In this document: piece after piece, positions 44,758-55,911 of the stretch
Layout of the letters: each line of letters starts with the position of its first letter
How positions within the stretch are numbered: position 1 is the stretch's first letter
NCBI GenBank assembly: GCA_043228905.1
Contig: JBHGNT010000003.1
Coordinates: 12,276,001-12,340,000, forward strand
Source: Azolla caroliniana
Taxonomy: Eukaryota; Polypodiophyta
DNA: 64,000 bases
Direction of reading: 5' to 3'
Program-made: the position numbers and the translations under genes
Notes under the pieces: generated by a model
What the model was told of the DNA's origin: nothing
What the model saw: the letters and a program-made list of their open reading frames with translations, nothing else
Database searches by the model: none

Positions 44758-44760
44758 GTT

Positions 44761-45363
44761 TGTAAGGAATAGGCCCTTCTATTCACCTTCTTCGCTCGGC
44801 CACAACCGAGTAAGCGCGAATCGATGGAGCAGAAAATAGGAACCACACGGAGAAACAAAACGCGAGTACACAGGGATTAACGTGGAAAACCCTAGACGGG
44901 AAAAACCACGGGAGTACAAGACTCCAAACCAACACTATACAGAGAAGTATACAATGGCGAGCTGCAAGGCGACGACCTTGAGCTCGCTGTCCTCGCCATA
45001 GGCGGCGGAAATACACAGAGGCGTCTACCTCTTCCTCTCTCGCGCTCTATCTCTCTCACGGCTGCTCTCTCTTCACTCCTCTAAAGTGGAAAAACAGAAA
45101 AATGAGAAGCAACAGTAAAACTGTTTGCCCTAAGTCATATTTATACTTATATGACTTTGGGCTATTTACAACTATAGCCTCAGGGGCCCATAGCGAACAT
45201 ATTCACGGATATGTCCCTGCATCCGGATCGCTTTCCGGGTACATTCGTCATCCGGCACCGAAACCGGGGTCTTCGTCATCCGGATCCGAAACCGAAACCG
45301 GGCTCGTCGGCATTCATCTCCGATATCCGACCATCCCATCCGAAAGGGACCGAAATCCCAACA
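44761..45363 (-). repeat. 5' LTR of copia II
   Basis: 603 bp. Differences from the 3' LTR seen at GCTCGC/TTGTC, GCCAT/CAGG and ATAGCG/AAAC. Confidence 0.97.
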
Positions 45364-45368
45364 ATATG
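45364..45368. repeat. Right target-site duplication of copia II (ATATG)
   Basis: It is identical to 40037-40041. Confidence 0.95.
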
Positions 45369-47289
45369 CAATTAATGCTGCCACTTTTTCTGTAAACCTT
45401 GGTACTAACTTAAGTAAGCCCGTAAGTGGCAATGACACTTGGCAATCAGCCAACAGTTTCCAAGTTTCTTCCTGTTCCTTATTCCCCAATGACTGTTGTA
45501 CAACGATGTTCTGGTCAATGTTATTGTCTTGTAACCTTCGATTCACATTACTTTGATTTGGTTCGTCAACCCATTCTTTTGCCGCCTTCCGAACTGCTTC
45601 CTAAATTTCCCATTCTGATTGTTTGCTTTTGCTGCGTGTCGTTACTTGCTGAACTTCCGGTATTACCATATTAACTGCTGGACTCTTCCCTTTAACCGGA
45701 CATTGATTAGCATAATGGCCTAGTTGTCGACAAATATAACAAGTGGGTACAAATGTTCCACCGGTCTCTCCATGTGCAAATTGGCCGTTATTAAATTGCT
45801 GCTCTTCATTACCACTCGGGTTTTGTTGGAATTGACGTGTAGCTTTTGGTTTGTAAAATTTCTTATTTTTATACCGATTCTACCTAAATTGTTCGGTATT
45901 ATCATTTGGTTGTGCTACATTTTGTGTTATCCCGAACTCCTGATTTGGCGGAAAATTATTCTGTTGAAACATTTGATTATTTTGTGGAAAGGTTTGAGTA
46001 TTATGTTGAAAGGTCATATTACCCGGTTGAAATGCAGAATTCGGTTGCACATTCGGACAGTTCTATTGAAACCCTTGAAATGGTGGGTTACCTTGTTGGA
46101 AACTTTGATTATTTTGTTGAAAATATTGATTCGGATTCTGTACGAATGGTGGGTTGGATTGAGCAAAACCTGGTTGAAATGCTTGAGTCACTGGAGTGGG
46201 TTGCATATTTTGTTGTGAAAAGATCTAATTTGGCTGTAGAACCGGATTTTGTTGAAAAGTTGGATTTTGTTGTACATTTTGCTGATTTTGTGAAAAATTA
46301 TTATTTTGATAACCATTGAACAGATTAGTGTTATTTTGGTAACCATTGTCAGTAAAAATTTGTCGTACTGACGCTGTAGTTTTATTAAGCAGATTATATT
46401 CACATTGTTCTACTGAATGTAATTTTGAATGACATATTGTACAATGTGTTCTTAACGTACATTCAATTGCCGAATGCCCCGTATTTAAACAAGTGGTGCA
46501 TTGAACTGCTTGTCGATATTGTAACTCCTCTATTGTTGGTAACGTACGTTGTAATGCCGACATGTCCATACTCTGAACATTGGCCGGTGGTCGACCCATT
46601 TCTATTGCTTTATCAATTACTTGTTCGATAGTCTGATTTCGAAAATCGAACACTTTCAATGTCGTCCTTAATGGTTCTTTTACAGCTTCTAGAAAGACTT
46701 CTTTTAATTCATTATCCGGAATCGGCCTTGAAATCTGAAGCTGTAAGTTTTGAAATCGTATCACAAACTGAGATACTGTTTCATTTTTTTCTTGATATAA
46801 CGCATAAAATTGCGCAATCAAATCCTTCTGCGGAATTTGTCGATGAAATAATTGTAAAAATTTACTAGTTAACACTTCAAAGGATGGAAATCCTTGAAGA
46901 CCGTTCTGCGCAAACCAATTGGCGGAATATCCGTCTAATGATAAGACGAACTCAACGATTTTTGACTTATCTTCGGCATCTGCCGACAATCGCTGAGCTC
47001 CATGGTTAATCTCCCATGTCGTTAAGAAATCCCTAACATGTGCTTCTGCATCTTTTCCTTCCCGGAACTTAGAATAAGTATAAGGCATATCGTCCCAAAT
47101 GTCGTAAAACGATACCTCTTCCGTCTGTTTTTCGTCTGAAGGTAATTGATCGGATAAGTCAAGAAGTTTCGACCACTTTGTGCTTGATTCCGGCTGTTCT
47201 TGCGCAATGAACGCTTCCTGCACTGCCTTCGTAACTGACCTTGTACGAGGGCGCTTACAACCGACCGGTGTCTCCTCTTCAGACGACAT
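45369..47289 (-). pseudogene. Gypsy A2 gag and start of protease region
   Basis: ATG 47289 gives MSSEEETPVGCKRPRTRS. The capsid-like region (FLTTWEINHGAQRL, SANWFAQNGLQGFPSF, LFHRQIPQKDLIAQF) and knuckles CTTCLNTGHSAIEC and CTICHSKLHSVEQC are intact. The Gln/Asn-rich linker then runs to the third knuckle at about 45720. Stops by CAG-to-TAG occur at 46225, near 45887 (FRQN) and near 45604 (EIQEE). A1 is open at each of these sites, so they arose after insertion. Copia II separates this from pol. Confidence 0.92.
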
Positions 47290-47325
47290 CCATTCGATTT
47301 GTTCTCTGCTTAATTGCAGATGTAA

Positions 47326-47340
47326 CCGGGCGTGCCAAAT
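47326..47340 (-). other. Primer-binding-site candidate of gypsy A2
   Basis: Minus-strand ATTTGGCACGCCCGG, one base different from A1, at the same spacing from the LTR. Confidence 0.7.
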
Positions 47341-47348
47341 TTCTTCTG

Positions 47349-47804
47349 TGTTAATCGGCTAATTACTAACTACTACCGATACAGAAGAGTGAACGTCGCT
47401 ACTCAATGTTCTAACAAAGAATTGTGTTTTACGAACAGAAATATACTATATTAATCGGTAATTACCGTGATCGTTACTTAGTTATAAATTAGGAAGATTG
47501 CACTTAACAAAATAGACAATAGAAAGAACACAGAATCCGTACATGATATTCCTAACTTAAACTTATATTACTAAATAAACGACCTTTCTTACAATGCCTT
47601 CGGTTCCCTTTTATAGGTATACCGAAGGTCTTTTCTCATCAAGAACTATTCCTACTTACTATCAAGAATTACAAAATTATCTAACTAACTTAGTTCTCTT
47701 CGTTCACTGCTGAGTCATCGATCCGAACAGTCGATCCGAACCGACTCCGTTTTCGACGCTTTCCCACTTGTTCGGTAAAACTGACTGTCCGGGTCCGGGT
47801 AACA
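47349..47804 (-). repeat. 5' LTR of gypsy A2
   Basis: 456 bp with minus-strand TATA box CTATAAAA near 47608-47615. Confidence 0.95.
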
Positions 47805-47809
47805 GTGAG
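47805..47809. repeat. Right target-site duplication of gypsy A2 (GTGAG)
   Basis: One transition from GCGAG at 33084-33088. Confidence 0.85.
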
Positions 47810-50800
47810 GTGCCATATCATCCGGCTATGCCACCTTATTTGGCCCAGGAACCGGCTTAGAGCCTTTGCGTTATTTGGTGCCGGTGCCTCGAGAATCGCC
47901 TTTACTTTATCCGGATCTACCGCGATTCCTTCCTTACTCACCACGTGCCCTAGTAAGTTGCCGCTTGCCACTCTGAAGATGCACTTGGCCGGGTTCAGAC
48001 TCAACCGGTACTCGCGACACTTCTCTCAGCACAGCCGGAGGTGATCGAGATGCTCTCCGTGCCGGCTGTAGACCGCGAAATCGTCAAGGAAGACCTGCAT
48101 AAAACCGGGGATATATTCCCCAAAAATTTCCATTATTATCCTTTGAAAGGTCGCTGGAGCCGTCTTTAGTCCGAACATCATCACGACCGCGACGAACACT
48201 CCCCATTCCGTAACGAACGTTGTCTTCTCCTGGTCGGCCGGGTTCATTCGTATTTGGTTGTAACCGCTAAATCCATCCAGGAAGCTGTAAACTTCGTGGC
48301 CGGCTACCGCATCTAGCACCCCGTCCATAAATGGTAGTGGAAACGCATCGGTCACCGTTGCGGCATTTAGTTTCCGGTAGTCCACGCATACCCGGATTTT
48401 GCCGTTCTTTTTCGGGACCACCACTATCGGACTCAGCCAGGTTGCCTGCTTAACCGGTCGGATAAATCTGACCCGGAGGAGCTTATCAATCTCCTCCTTC
48501 ACCTTCGCCGCATAATTCGGATTCATCCGGTACCTGCGTTGAGCGATCGGTTTCGCGTCTGTACTTAAGTGAATTTGGTGCTGATAGAGCTGGGGGTCCA
48601 ACCCTCGCATGTCTTCGTATGACCACGCGAACACATCCTTGAAGTCTGTTAATAATGATACCATTGCCTTCTTTTCTTCCTTTGGCAATTCCTTTGCGAC
48701 ATTTACCGGTCGGGGCTTGTCTGTTGCGCCGAGGTCCACCTCCTCTAGTTGGGATGCTTTTACGCTCTGGGATATCGTCATTTCCCTCTCTAGGGATTCC
48801 TGCGCTTGTCGCAGTTCCCGGATCGCCGCTTGGTCCGGTTCGTCCGGCGTCGTGATGTACGGTTCCACTGCCGCCGTGATATCCACAAATAGTGGGACGA
48901 TTCGTGGGTGTTCCTTGAGGTACCGATCGACTTCCTCGTCCGGTAATCCCTCCAACATGTTGATGCTTTCCGCATATAGTGGAGTTGCTTCCTTACTGGC
49001 GATCACCCATGGTTGCGTCGCTACTCATACCTTTGTTTTCCCTCGCCGGAATGTGATCATGTTCTTTTGCCAGTTCTGCTTGATATGCGCCATTTGCAAC
49101 CATGGTCGTCCTAGCAGTAGGGGGTACGTGCCTTGTACATTCAGCTGCAGCACCACGGCCGATATCTGGAATACGTGGCCTCCGATCGTTACTTCCAAAT
49201 CCCAGATAAGCCCGGTCGGTCGGATTGAGCTGGTATCCGCCATGCGTAACCAGAAGGGGCATGGTTCCCATTCCCGGATGCCTAGGTTGTCGCATGTCTG
49301 TCGGCTGATGACATTCACCCCGGAGCCTCCGTCAATAATCGTTCCAGCAATTTCCTTTCCTTTCACGATTGCCGTGATCGCCGGGCTACTTGTATCGACC
49401 ACAGCTGGTCCTTCCTCCGGGTTGGAGAAGAATGTCAGTGCTGGCGTCGGCTTCGGTTTGCCCACGGATGCCTGTAAGTCTGCCGTAAACCGTGGCACCA
49501 ACTATAGTAGCCGTGCTAACGGCAACACGATTTGACAGTCCTGGAGTGCTTGCCACGTCGGGTTTTCTCCTGGCTGTATGATTTCTTCGTCTTTTGGCAT
49601 ATTTTGGTCTCTTACTTCTGCCGCATTCTGTTCATTGGCCTCCTTGATCCATTCCGCCGCTTGTTTTCTGATTGCCTCCTGGGCTTCCCACTCGGCGGTC
49701 TTTCCCTTTGACCGGGTTGTGACCTGCTGTACTTCTGTTATTTCGGCTGTAACCATGTTGACTGCCGGCTGCTTGTCATTGGTTTTGCTTGGGCATTGGT
49801 TACTATAATGGCCCTCCTTACGGCAGTAATAACAATACACCTTGGTGACTGTTGCTCGTTTCTCCTTTGTCCCCGGTTTGGAGGGTGGGTATACTTCGGC
49901 GGTCGTCTTCGGTTTTTCGGTTATCCGGTACCAATACCGAGTTGTCATTCCTTGCTGCCTCCCGACGTTCCTCTCTTCGGAAAAATCCACGCTTCTGATT
50001 CCGTCGGAAATTTTGGTTCCCTTGTCGCCTTTCTTCTCTGCGTCGTTCGTATTCCGGGGATTCGTCTTGGTCATACCGGTCCCGGGGGTAGCAATCTCTG
50101 TGTTTCTCCTCTCGGTCATAGTTATCGCGTCTTCTATCAGCGTATCTGTTACCGCGTTCGCGTTGGTAGCGGTCGTCTCTCCGGAATCGATCCTCATCCG
50201 GGTTCTGATTGCGCGGTTCTGTGTCGAACCGGTGATGCCTGCCGATTTAACAGATTATATTCGCATCGGTCCATTGTATGGGCTCGAGAGTTGCAGATCA
50301 TACATTGTGTCCCGTTGAGTGGCCCGAATTTAGGCATGTTGTGCATTGTAAGGCCTGTCGGAACCTCAGGTCTTCCTCCTTCGGGAGTGCCCGGTGTAAC
50401 ATCCCCATCGACAAGAAGGAGCTAGTCTTGTCCATTTCTAGGACCCGATCAATAACTTGGTCCATTGTGCTGGTGCGGAAATCAAGGACTCCGCACATTG
50501 TTCGAAATGGCTCTTTCAGCGCGGCCAAAAAGACTGCTTTGGCTTCGTCTTCGGGTGGTGCTCTCGTCAGTTGGCTGTGCAGGGTCTGAAACCGAATGAT
50601 GAATTGTGGCACAGTCTCGTTCTCTTCCTGTCGGGTGGTGTAGAACTGCCCGACCAATTCCCTTTGCTCAACTTGTCTGTGAAAAAGCCTGAGGAATTTG
50701 GCCTTCAAGGCATCGAATGTGGCAAAGCTGCCCGGTAAGTGCTTTGCGTACCATCGGGCCGCCGGTCCTTCTAAGGTCATGCCGAATTCGGCGACTTTGG

Positions 50801-51605
50801 ATCATTCGGCTTCGGGCTCCGTTAGTCTTTGGGAGACATGGTTGGCTTCCCATGTTTGGAGGAATGCGTACACGTGTGCCTCCACGTCGGGCTCATCCTG
50901 GTACTTTGGGTATGGGTACGGCATCGTGTCGTCCAACTGACTCTCCTGCTTTCTCTGCTCTCTGTCCGCTGTTGGCGTCGGTGTGAGAACCTTTGGTTCC
51001 TCCGCGGTTGGTGCCGGTATCCGCTCCTTCAGTTCCTCCGCGGGTGTTGCCGGTGTCTGGTCCTTCGGTTCCTCCGCGGGTGTTGGCGGTATCCGCTCCT
51101 TCGGTTCCTTCGCGGGTGTTGTCGATATCCGCTCCTTCGGTTCCTTCGCGGGTGTTGTCGGTATCCGGTTAGCCTCCCTCGGCGATTGCCGGTCACCGAA
51201 CTCCAAGGTTATTTCTTCCTCTGGCTCCGGTGTTACTGAGTCTTCCCACTCCTCTTCCCCTAGGTCGTTTGGTGTGTCGTGGTTGCTTTTATACCGGGAC
51301 GCAACACTTCCGTCGCTTTCCGACTCCGCCTCAAGTGTTGCGAATGCTTCCGAGTCCCCGTCGCCACCGGCGAGCGTCTGTAGTATCGTTTTTGCCTCTT
51401 GCAGGCTTGTTATGCTACTGCCTTCGTCGGGGACTTGCAGAACCCGGAACTGCAGTGCTTCTTCTGCGACTCTCCGAAGAGTTCTGGAGAATGACCGATC
51501 TCGCCGGATCTTGTCGACGGCTTGCTGCAAGGCTTCCCGTCGTTGCTCTCGTTCGGTGTATCGTCTCCCTCGTTCGGTGATGTGGTCGTCGTTTGGTCTA
51601 GACAT
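47810..51605 (-). pseudogene. Gypsy B gag, protease and RT 5' half
   Basis: ATG 51605 gives MSRPNDDHITERGRR. The N-terminal third is an acidic region with a 12-residue tandem repeat (EPKERIPTTPAK type). Capsid-like: PYPYPKYQDEPDVEAHVYAF, GPAARWYAKHLPGSF, FIIRFQTLHSQL. Knuckle CTTCLNSGHSTGHNV lacks its last Cys. An Arg/Asp-rich linker follows, then knuckle CYYCRKEGHYSNQC. Protease TIIDGGSGVNVIS; RT VCVDYRKLNAATVTDAF and VFLDDFAVYSRHGEH. Faults: TGA 50802 (CGA), frameshifts in the linker around 50200-49850, TAG 49502 region, TAG near 49022 and a TGA near 48024. The reading continues left of A2 at 33088. Confidence 0.9.
50990..51170 (-). repeat. 36-bp coding minisatellite in gypsy B gag
   Basis: About five units of 36 bp (+ strand form TTCGGTTCCTCCGCGGGTGT plus GCCGGTATCCGCTCC) encode 12-residue repeats such as PKERIPPTPAEE. 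The gag on the + strand at 63583-64000 has one loose TPxAEE-like stretch here, so the expansion is specific to B. Confidence 0.85.
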
Positions 51606-51635
51606 CCATCCCCCGGTTGTCCTCTGCACTTTGCA

Positions 51636-51654
51636 GGAATCGTGGTCGCCAAAA
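51636..51654 (-). other. Primer-binding-site candidate of gypsy B
   Basis: Minus-strand TTTTGGCGACCACGATTCC, 3 nt inside the 5' LTR. TGGCGACC differs from family A (TGGCACGCC), so B probably uses another tRNA. The tRNA is not identified. Confidence 0.65.
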
Positions 51655-51657
51655 TAG

Positions 51658-52047
51658 TGTTGTCTCCCTGGCCGGACTAGCCTCAACACAGGTGTCTATC
51701 CGACACTTCTCCAAAGGGGTGGTAAGGATTGGATGCTAGGTTACACGCGTAAGATGATTACTCTAAGCACAGACGGTAAAACAATACAAAGATAAAGATA
51801 AACACGCAATTAATTATATTTGTATTACTTCCGTAAAGCATTTACAAATCATCGGATCCTTTTATAGGCATCCGGCAAGGTTACAATCGGTGCGCTTAGG
51901 CAACCGGCATCCGAATCGGTCCGGATCCGGATCGGTACAACTGTACCGGATCCGTCCCTCCGAATAATAATTATACTATTATTTACTTCCTATTATCCGA
52001 TCCGACTCCGCCTTCCCACTTGTCCTTGCTCTTCTGACCGGTCAACA
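51658..52047 (-). repeat. 5' LTR of gypsy B
   Basis: 390 bp. Two transitions distinguish it from 27285-27674. Confidence 0.95.
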
Positions 52048-52052
52048 ACATT
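52048..52052. repeat. Right target-site duplication of gypsy B (ACATT)
   Basis: One transition from GCATT at 27280-27284. Confidence 0.8.
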
Positions 52053-55000
52053 CTTCACAAGGTGGATGGAACTTTGACTGTTGCAGTAGAGCCGGTATTC
52101 CTCCTTTCGGATCCCTAGCTCTCCGATGAAGTCCTTCATCTATATTACTTCCTTGCCGGTTTCCATAGCTGCCATGTACTCTGCTTCCATTGTTGACAGT
52201 GCAATGGACTTCTGCAACCTTAACTTCCATGATATGGCTTCCCCTGCATAAGTCATGACATATCCGAATGTAGACCGATTGGTATCCACATCAGTCGACA
52301 TATTCGAATCCGTAAATCCGTCAATTTGGGGTTTACCGGAGCCAAACCGGAGGCACATACTTGAGGTGCCTTTCAGATACCGGAGTATCCACTTGACCGC
52401 GTTCTAGTGCACTCTTCTCGGATTGCTCATGAATCGGCTAATTACTCCAACATATGTAATATCCAGCTGGGTGCAAACCATTGCATACATTAAGCTTTCG
52501 ATGGTAGAGGCATATGGTATCTTTGTCATATCCGACTTCTCTGCCTTTGACTTTGGGCTCTGCTTTCCGAACAACTTGCAATTTGCCAAAAGTGTCGATG
52601 CGACCGGTTTCGCCTTTGCCATGTTGAACCTTTGGAGTACCTTTGTCACATACTACTCCTGTGACAACCACAACAACTTCTTCGACCACTCCCGGATGAT
52701 GTCCATTCCCAATATCTGTCTTGCCAAACCCAAGTCTTTCATTGACAAGGTCTGGTTCAGAGCCCTCTTTAGCATCCGTATCTTGACTTGGTCTCGTCGG
52801 ACAATCAGCATATCATCCACATAAAGGAGTATTAGGAAATCACCTGCATCGAATTTCTTCACAAACACGCAATGATCAACTTGCATCTTGTGGTACCCTT
52901 GGTCGGTCATGAAGGAGTCGAACTTCCTATACCATTGCCGGGGGACTTGCTTCAATCCGTATAGGCTCTTCCTCAACCGGCACACCAAGTGCTCCTTCCC
53001 TTTCTTTACAAATCCTTCTGGTTGCTCTCTTCGAGGTCACCATGGAGGAATGTCGTCTTGACGTCTAGTTGCTTTACCTCGAGGTCCATGCTTGCCTCTA
53101 TGCACAACACCATCCGAATGGACGTCATCTTAACTACTGGGGAAAAAATCTCATCGAAGTCTGCTCCCTTCTTCTGTTGGAAACCCTTCACTACAATTCG
53201 GGCTTTGTATCTCGGTGGGTTTCCGGCATCTCCCGGTTTCAACTTGTACACCCACTTGTTCTGGAGTGCTCTTTTCCCTTTCGGCAACTCCGTCAGTTCA
53301 TATGTGTGGTTCTCATGCAGGGAATCCATCTCATCCTGCATGGCACTCAACCACTTGCGGCCGTGGGTGTCTCTCTTTGCTTGTTCGAAGCTTTCCGGCT
53401 CCCCCTCATCGATAAGAAACACATGCTCTACATCCCGAAATCTCTGGGCACTCTTCTCTCCCTGAGAGGGTATCTCCGACCTTGGTTTTCGGCAACCGGT
53501 TCCTCCGTTTGTTGCTCCTCTGAATCTGATTCGGGATCTTGTCCGGTTTCGGTGTCTTCTTCTTCTTCTTCGGTCAGTTCGATTTCTTGTCCGAATTCGG
53601 CCGGTTCTTCGAGACTTGTCATCCGGCTTTCGGCCGGATGGGTTCTCATCTCCTTGATCTGAGCTTTGCCTGTTGACCCGGAATTCATTATCTTTTTTTC
53701 CAACTTCCAGTCGACAATGGTCTTATCCTCCATGAAGATAATGTCCCGACAATGGAAAACCTTATTGTCGACCAAGTCCCACACTCGGTAGCCAAACTCA
53801 TCATCGCCATATCCAAGGAATATGCATGGCTGGGACTTTGGATCCAACTTTTTTCTCTTGTCCTTCGCAACATGCACATAAGCGAGACACCCGAACACCT
53901 TCCGATGCCGGTAAGATACATCTTTACCGGTCCATAATTTCTATGGTGAGTCTCCTTCCAAGGGTACTGAGGGTGATCTGTTTATCACATAGGTCACCTT
54001 CATCAGCGCCTCAGCCCAAAACGTCTTGGGTAGCTTTGCATGTGCCAGCATGCTCCGGACTCTCTCCATCACGGTCTGGTTCATCCGTTCGGCTAGCCCA
54101 TTCAATTCCGGTATCTTCAGCACGATGAAGTCGAGCCGGATTCCCTTCGACTAGCAATACTCCTCGAACTGCCCCCCAGTATTCTCCTCCATTATCTGCT
54201 TGAATCGCCTTGAGCTTCCGGTCGGTTTCTCTTTCCACTCTCACGTGGAGTTCCTTGAAGACAAATAACACTTGATCCTTTATCTTCAACAGTGAGACCC
54301 ACAACTTCCAGCTATAGTCATCTATGAACGTCACGAAGTACTGCGATCCGGCATGTGAATTCGTGTCCACTTGACAAACATCGATATGCACTAGCTCCAA
54401 CGATTCATTCCATCTGAAGGAGGTTCGGTTTTGCTTGACGGCCAAGCAATCGGTGCACTTCTGAAGTTGCACGTCCTTCACCAGAATGAGATTGTCTTCA
54501 GGAAGTCTCCTCATCCCCTTCTGGCTCATATGACACAATTTCTTGTGCCACAGCTCACCAACAGTGTCAGATGCTACGTTCACCTCTTCCCAGCATGTCC
54601 GGGCATGCATCAGGTACATTGTGTTAATTTTCCGGGCTCGAGTGATGATCAAGCTTCCTTTGCTGAATTTCATGACTCCGTTCCGAATGCTACCCATGTA
54701 GCCTTCATAATTTAGCCGACTGATTGATATTAGGTTCAACCTAACCTCCAGAATGTGTCCGACTTCTTTCAGGAGCAACTTGCATATGGTTGATGTCTTC
54801 AACAACACATCTCCTATGCCGATGATTCGGCAGGTCCCTTCATTCCCCATCTGGACACAACTGTGATCTCTGACTGTGTAGGATGAGAAGCATTTCCGTT
54901 CCGGTGTCAGATGGAATGATGTTCCACAATGCAAGTCCCTCATCCGCGAGAGGTACTTTCAACGAGGTGGCTTGGTGTATTAGCCCTTGGAAGGCATTCA

Positions 55001-55376
55001 TGTACTCTGTTATACTGGAGCCGTCTTGGTACCAGAGCCTCACTAACTTCCGGAATACTGAAACCCAATTAACGGCATTTTTGTTCTGGAACATGATGTC
55101 GATCTTCTCCCAAAGTTCATGAGCCTTACTTTCTTCATTGAAGTTGTTGTACAGGCTCACATCGATGAAGCACCGGATGTATGCCATTGTCTTCATATGC
55201 ATCACCTCCCATGTCGTGGCATCGATCTTGTCCGGTTTCTTGTCCTCGACCTGTACCGACAACCAAAGATCTTTGACCATGAGCATGTCCCTCATCTTCG
55301 GCTTCCACACTGAGTAGCTGGAGCCGGTGAGCTTTAACATGCCGTCGAACGACTAATACCAGTTCCTGTGTTGTTC
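52053..55376 (-). pseudogene. Copia IV polyprotein with internal deletion
   Basis: Minus-strand order from the right: gag (SSYSVWKPKMRDMLMVKDLW, AYIRCFIDVSLYNN) without its first codons; a jump near 54935 from gag PLADEG to protease SFHLTPERK that removes the zinc knuckle and the DSG active site; integrase (HKKLCHMSQKGM, YFVTFIDDYSWK, IQADNGGEY, ELNGLAERMNQT); acidic spacer; RT (FLHGDLEES, LYVDDMLIV); RNase H (STFGYVMTYAGE, ALSTMEAEYM). Several frameshifts and stops occur. It resumes at 27284 on the far side of gypsy B. The missing active site makes this copy non-autonomous whatever its other damage. Confidence 0.88.
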
Positions 55377-55388
55377 GCTCTGATACCA
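55377..55388 (-). other. Primer-binding site of copia IV
   Basis: Minus-strand TGGTATCAGAGC, perfect. A second imperfect TGGTATTAG lies about 27 bp further inside, where the gag ATG should be. Confidence 0.9.
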
Positions 55389-55391
55389 GTT

Positions 55392-55911
55392 TGTGCGGAA
55401 ATAACGCTCGGCCACAACTGAGACTTCAACAAGGAATAGAAGAGAACAAACTAAAACCGAGATGACACAAAATGTTTAGGTGGAAAACCCTAAACGGGAA
55501 AAAACCACGGGAGCCCAGGACTCTAACTATCACTATAAGAGAGGAAATACATAGTGGAAATACAGAGGCAACGACCTCGTGCTTGCGATCTTCGCCAGAC
55601 GGCGGTTACAACAGAAATTGCCCGTAGCTACTCTCTCTCTCTCTCTCTCTCTCTACAACAATAATAACAACCACATTTTGTGATTGCCCTAAGTCATATT
55701 TATAATCATATGACTTTAGGGCTATTTACAAATATAGCCTCAGTGGGATTACTCTAACATATTTACAAATGTGTTCCATCCTCTGGTTGTCACCGGGTCC
55801 ATCCGATCCGGTTTCTAGATTCCATCCGGAACCCTTCCAAATCCGGTTCCTTCATCTGATTCTCCTCTGGTTCTCAACCGGATCCCATCCAGAGGGACCG
55901 AAATCCCAACA
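55392..55911 (-). repeat. 5' LTR of copia IV
   Basis: 520 bp, TGTGCGG to CCCAACA. Contains a CT microsatellite (about 55628-55654) and CCGG-rich U3. Only this LTR remains, because the left end of copia IV was lost at 27165. The right neighbour is copia V integrase coding sequence. Confidence 0.85.

Larger units (their letters stand above)
40042..45363 (-). mobile_element. Copia II: young, nearly intact Ty1/copia element
   Basis: The 5322-bp element has two 603-bp LTRs differing at about 3 positions, perfect ATATG duplications, a perfect initiator-Met primer site and a polypurine tract. It sits between the gag and protease coding parts of gypsy A2. It encodes one polyprotein with a single early amber codon. 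It is the last insertion in this nest. Confidence 0.97.
33089..47804 (-). mobile_element. Gypsy A2: second copy of family A, split by copia II
   Basis: Two 456-bp LTRs differ at about 7 positions by eye. Flanks are GCGAG/GTGAG inside the RT gene of gypsy B. Without copia II it is about 9.4 kb. It has the same gene order as A1: gag-pol, TATA box, ORF3. Its ORF3 is open over 813 codons and so is the best guide to the protein. Confidence 0.94.
27285..52047 (-). mobile_element. Gypsy B: complete Ty3/gypsy element with ORF3, split by gypsy A2
   Basis: Two 390-bp LTRs differ at 2 positions by eye. Flanked by GCATT/ACATT. Without the 14.7-kb A2 insertion the element would be about 10.0 kb. Order on the minus strand: LTR, primer site, gag-pol (51605 to 31052), spacer with TATA, ORF3 (30645 to 27725), LTR. 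It is GC-richer than A, and its proteins are clearly diverged from A but collinear. Confidence 0.93.

Noticed and set aside
48609-49535. Long antisense frame of 308 codons on the + strand opposite gypsy B protease-RT
   Set aside because: The minus strand carries clear protease and RT motifs that align with gypsy A. The + frame has no motif and is a shadow. The antisense ORFs known from Tat elements lie outside pol.
49796-50425. 209-codon + frame opposite gypsy B gag
   Set aside because: Gag knuckle and Arg-rich linker are coded on the other strand; this frame is a shadow.
55628-55654. CT and AG microsatellites in LTRs as regulatory GAGA elements
   Set aside because: They vary between copies and sit in transcribed leader-like sequence; there is no evidence of function beyond simple repeats.
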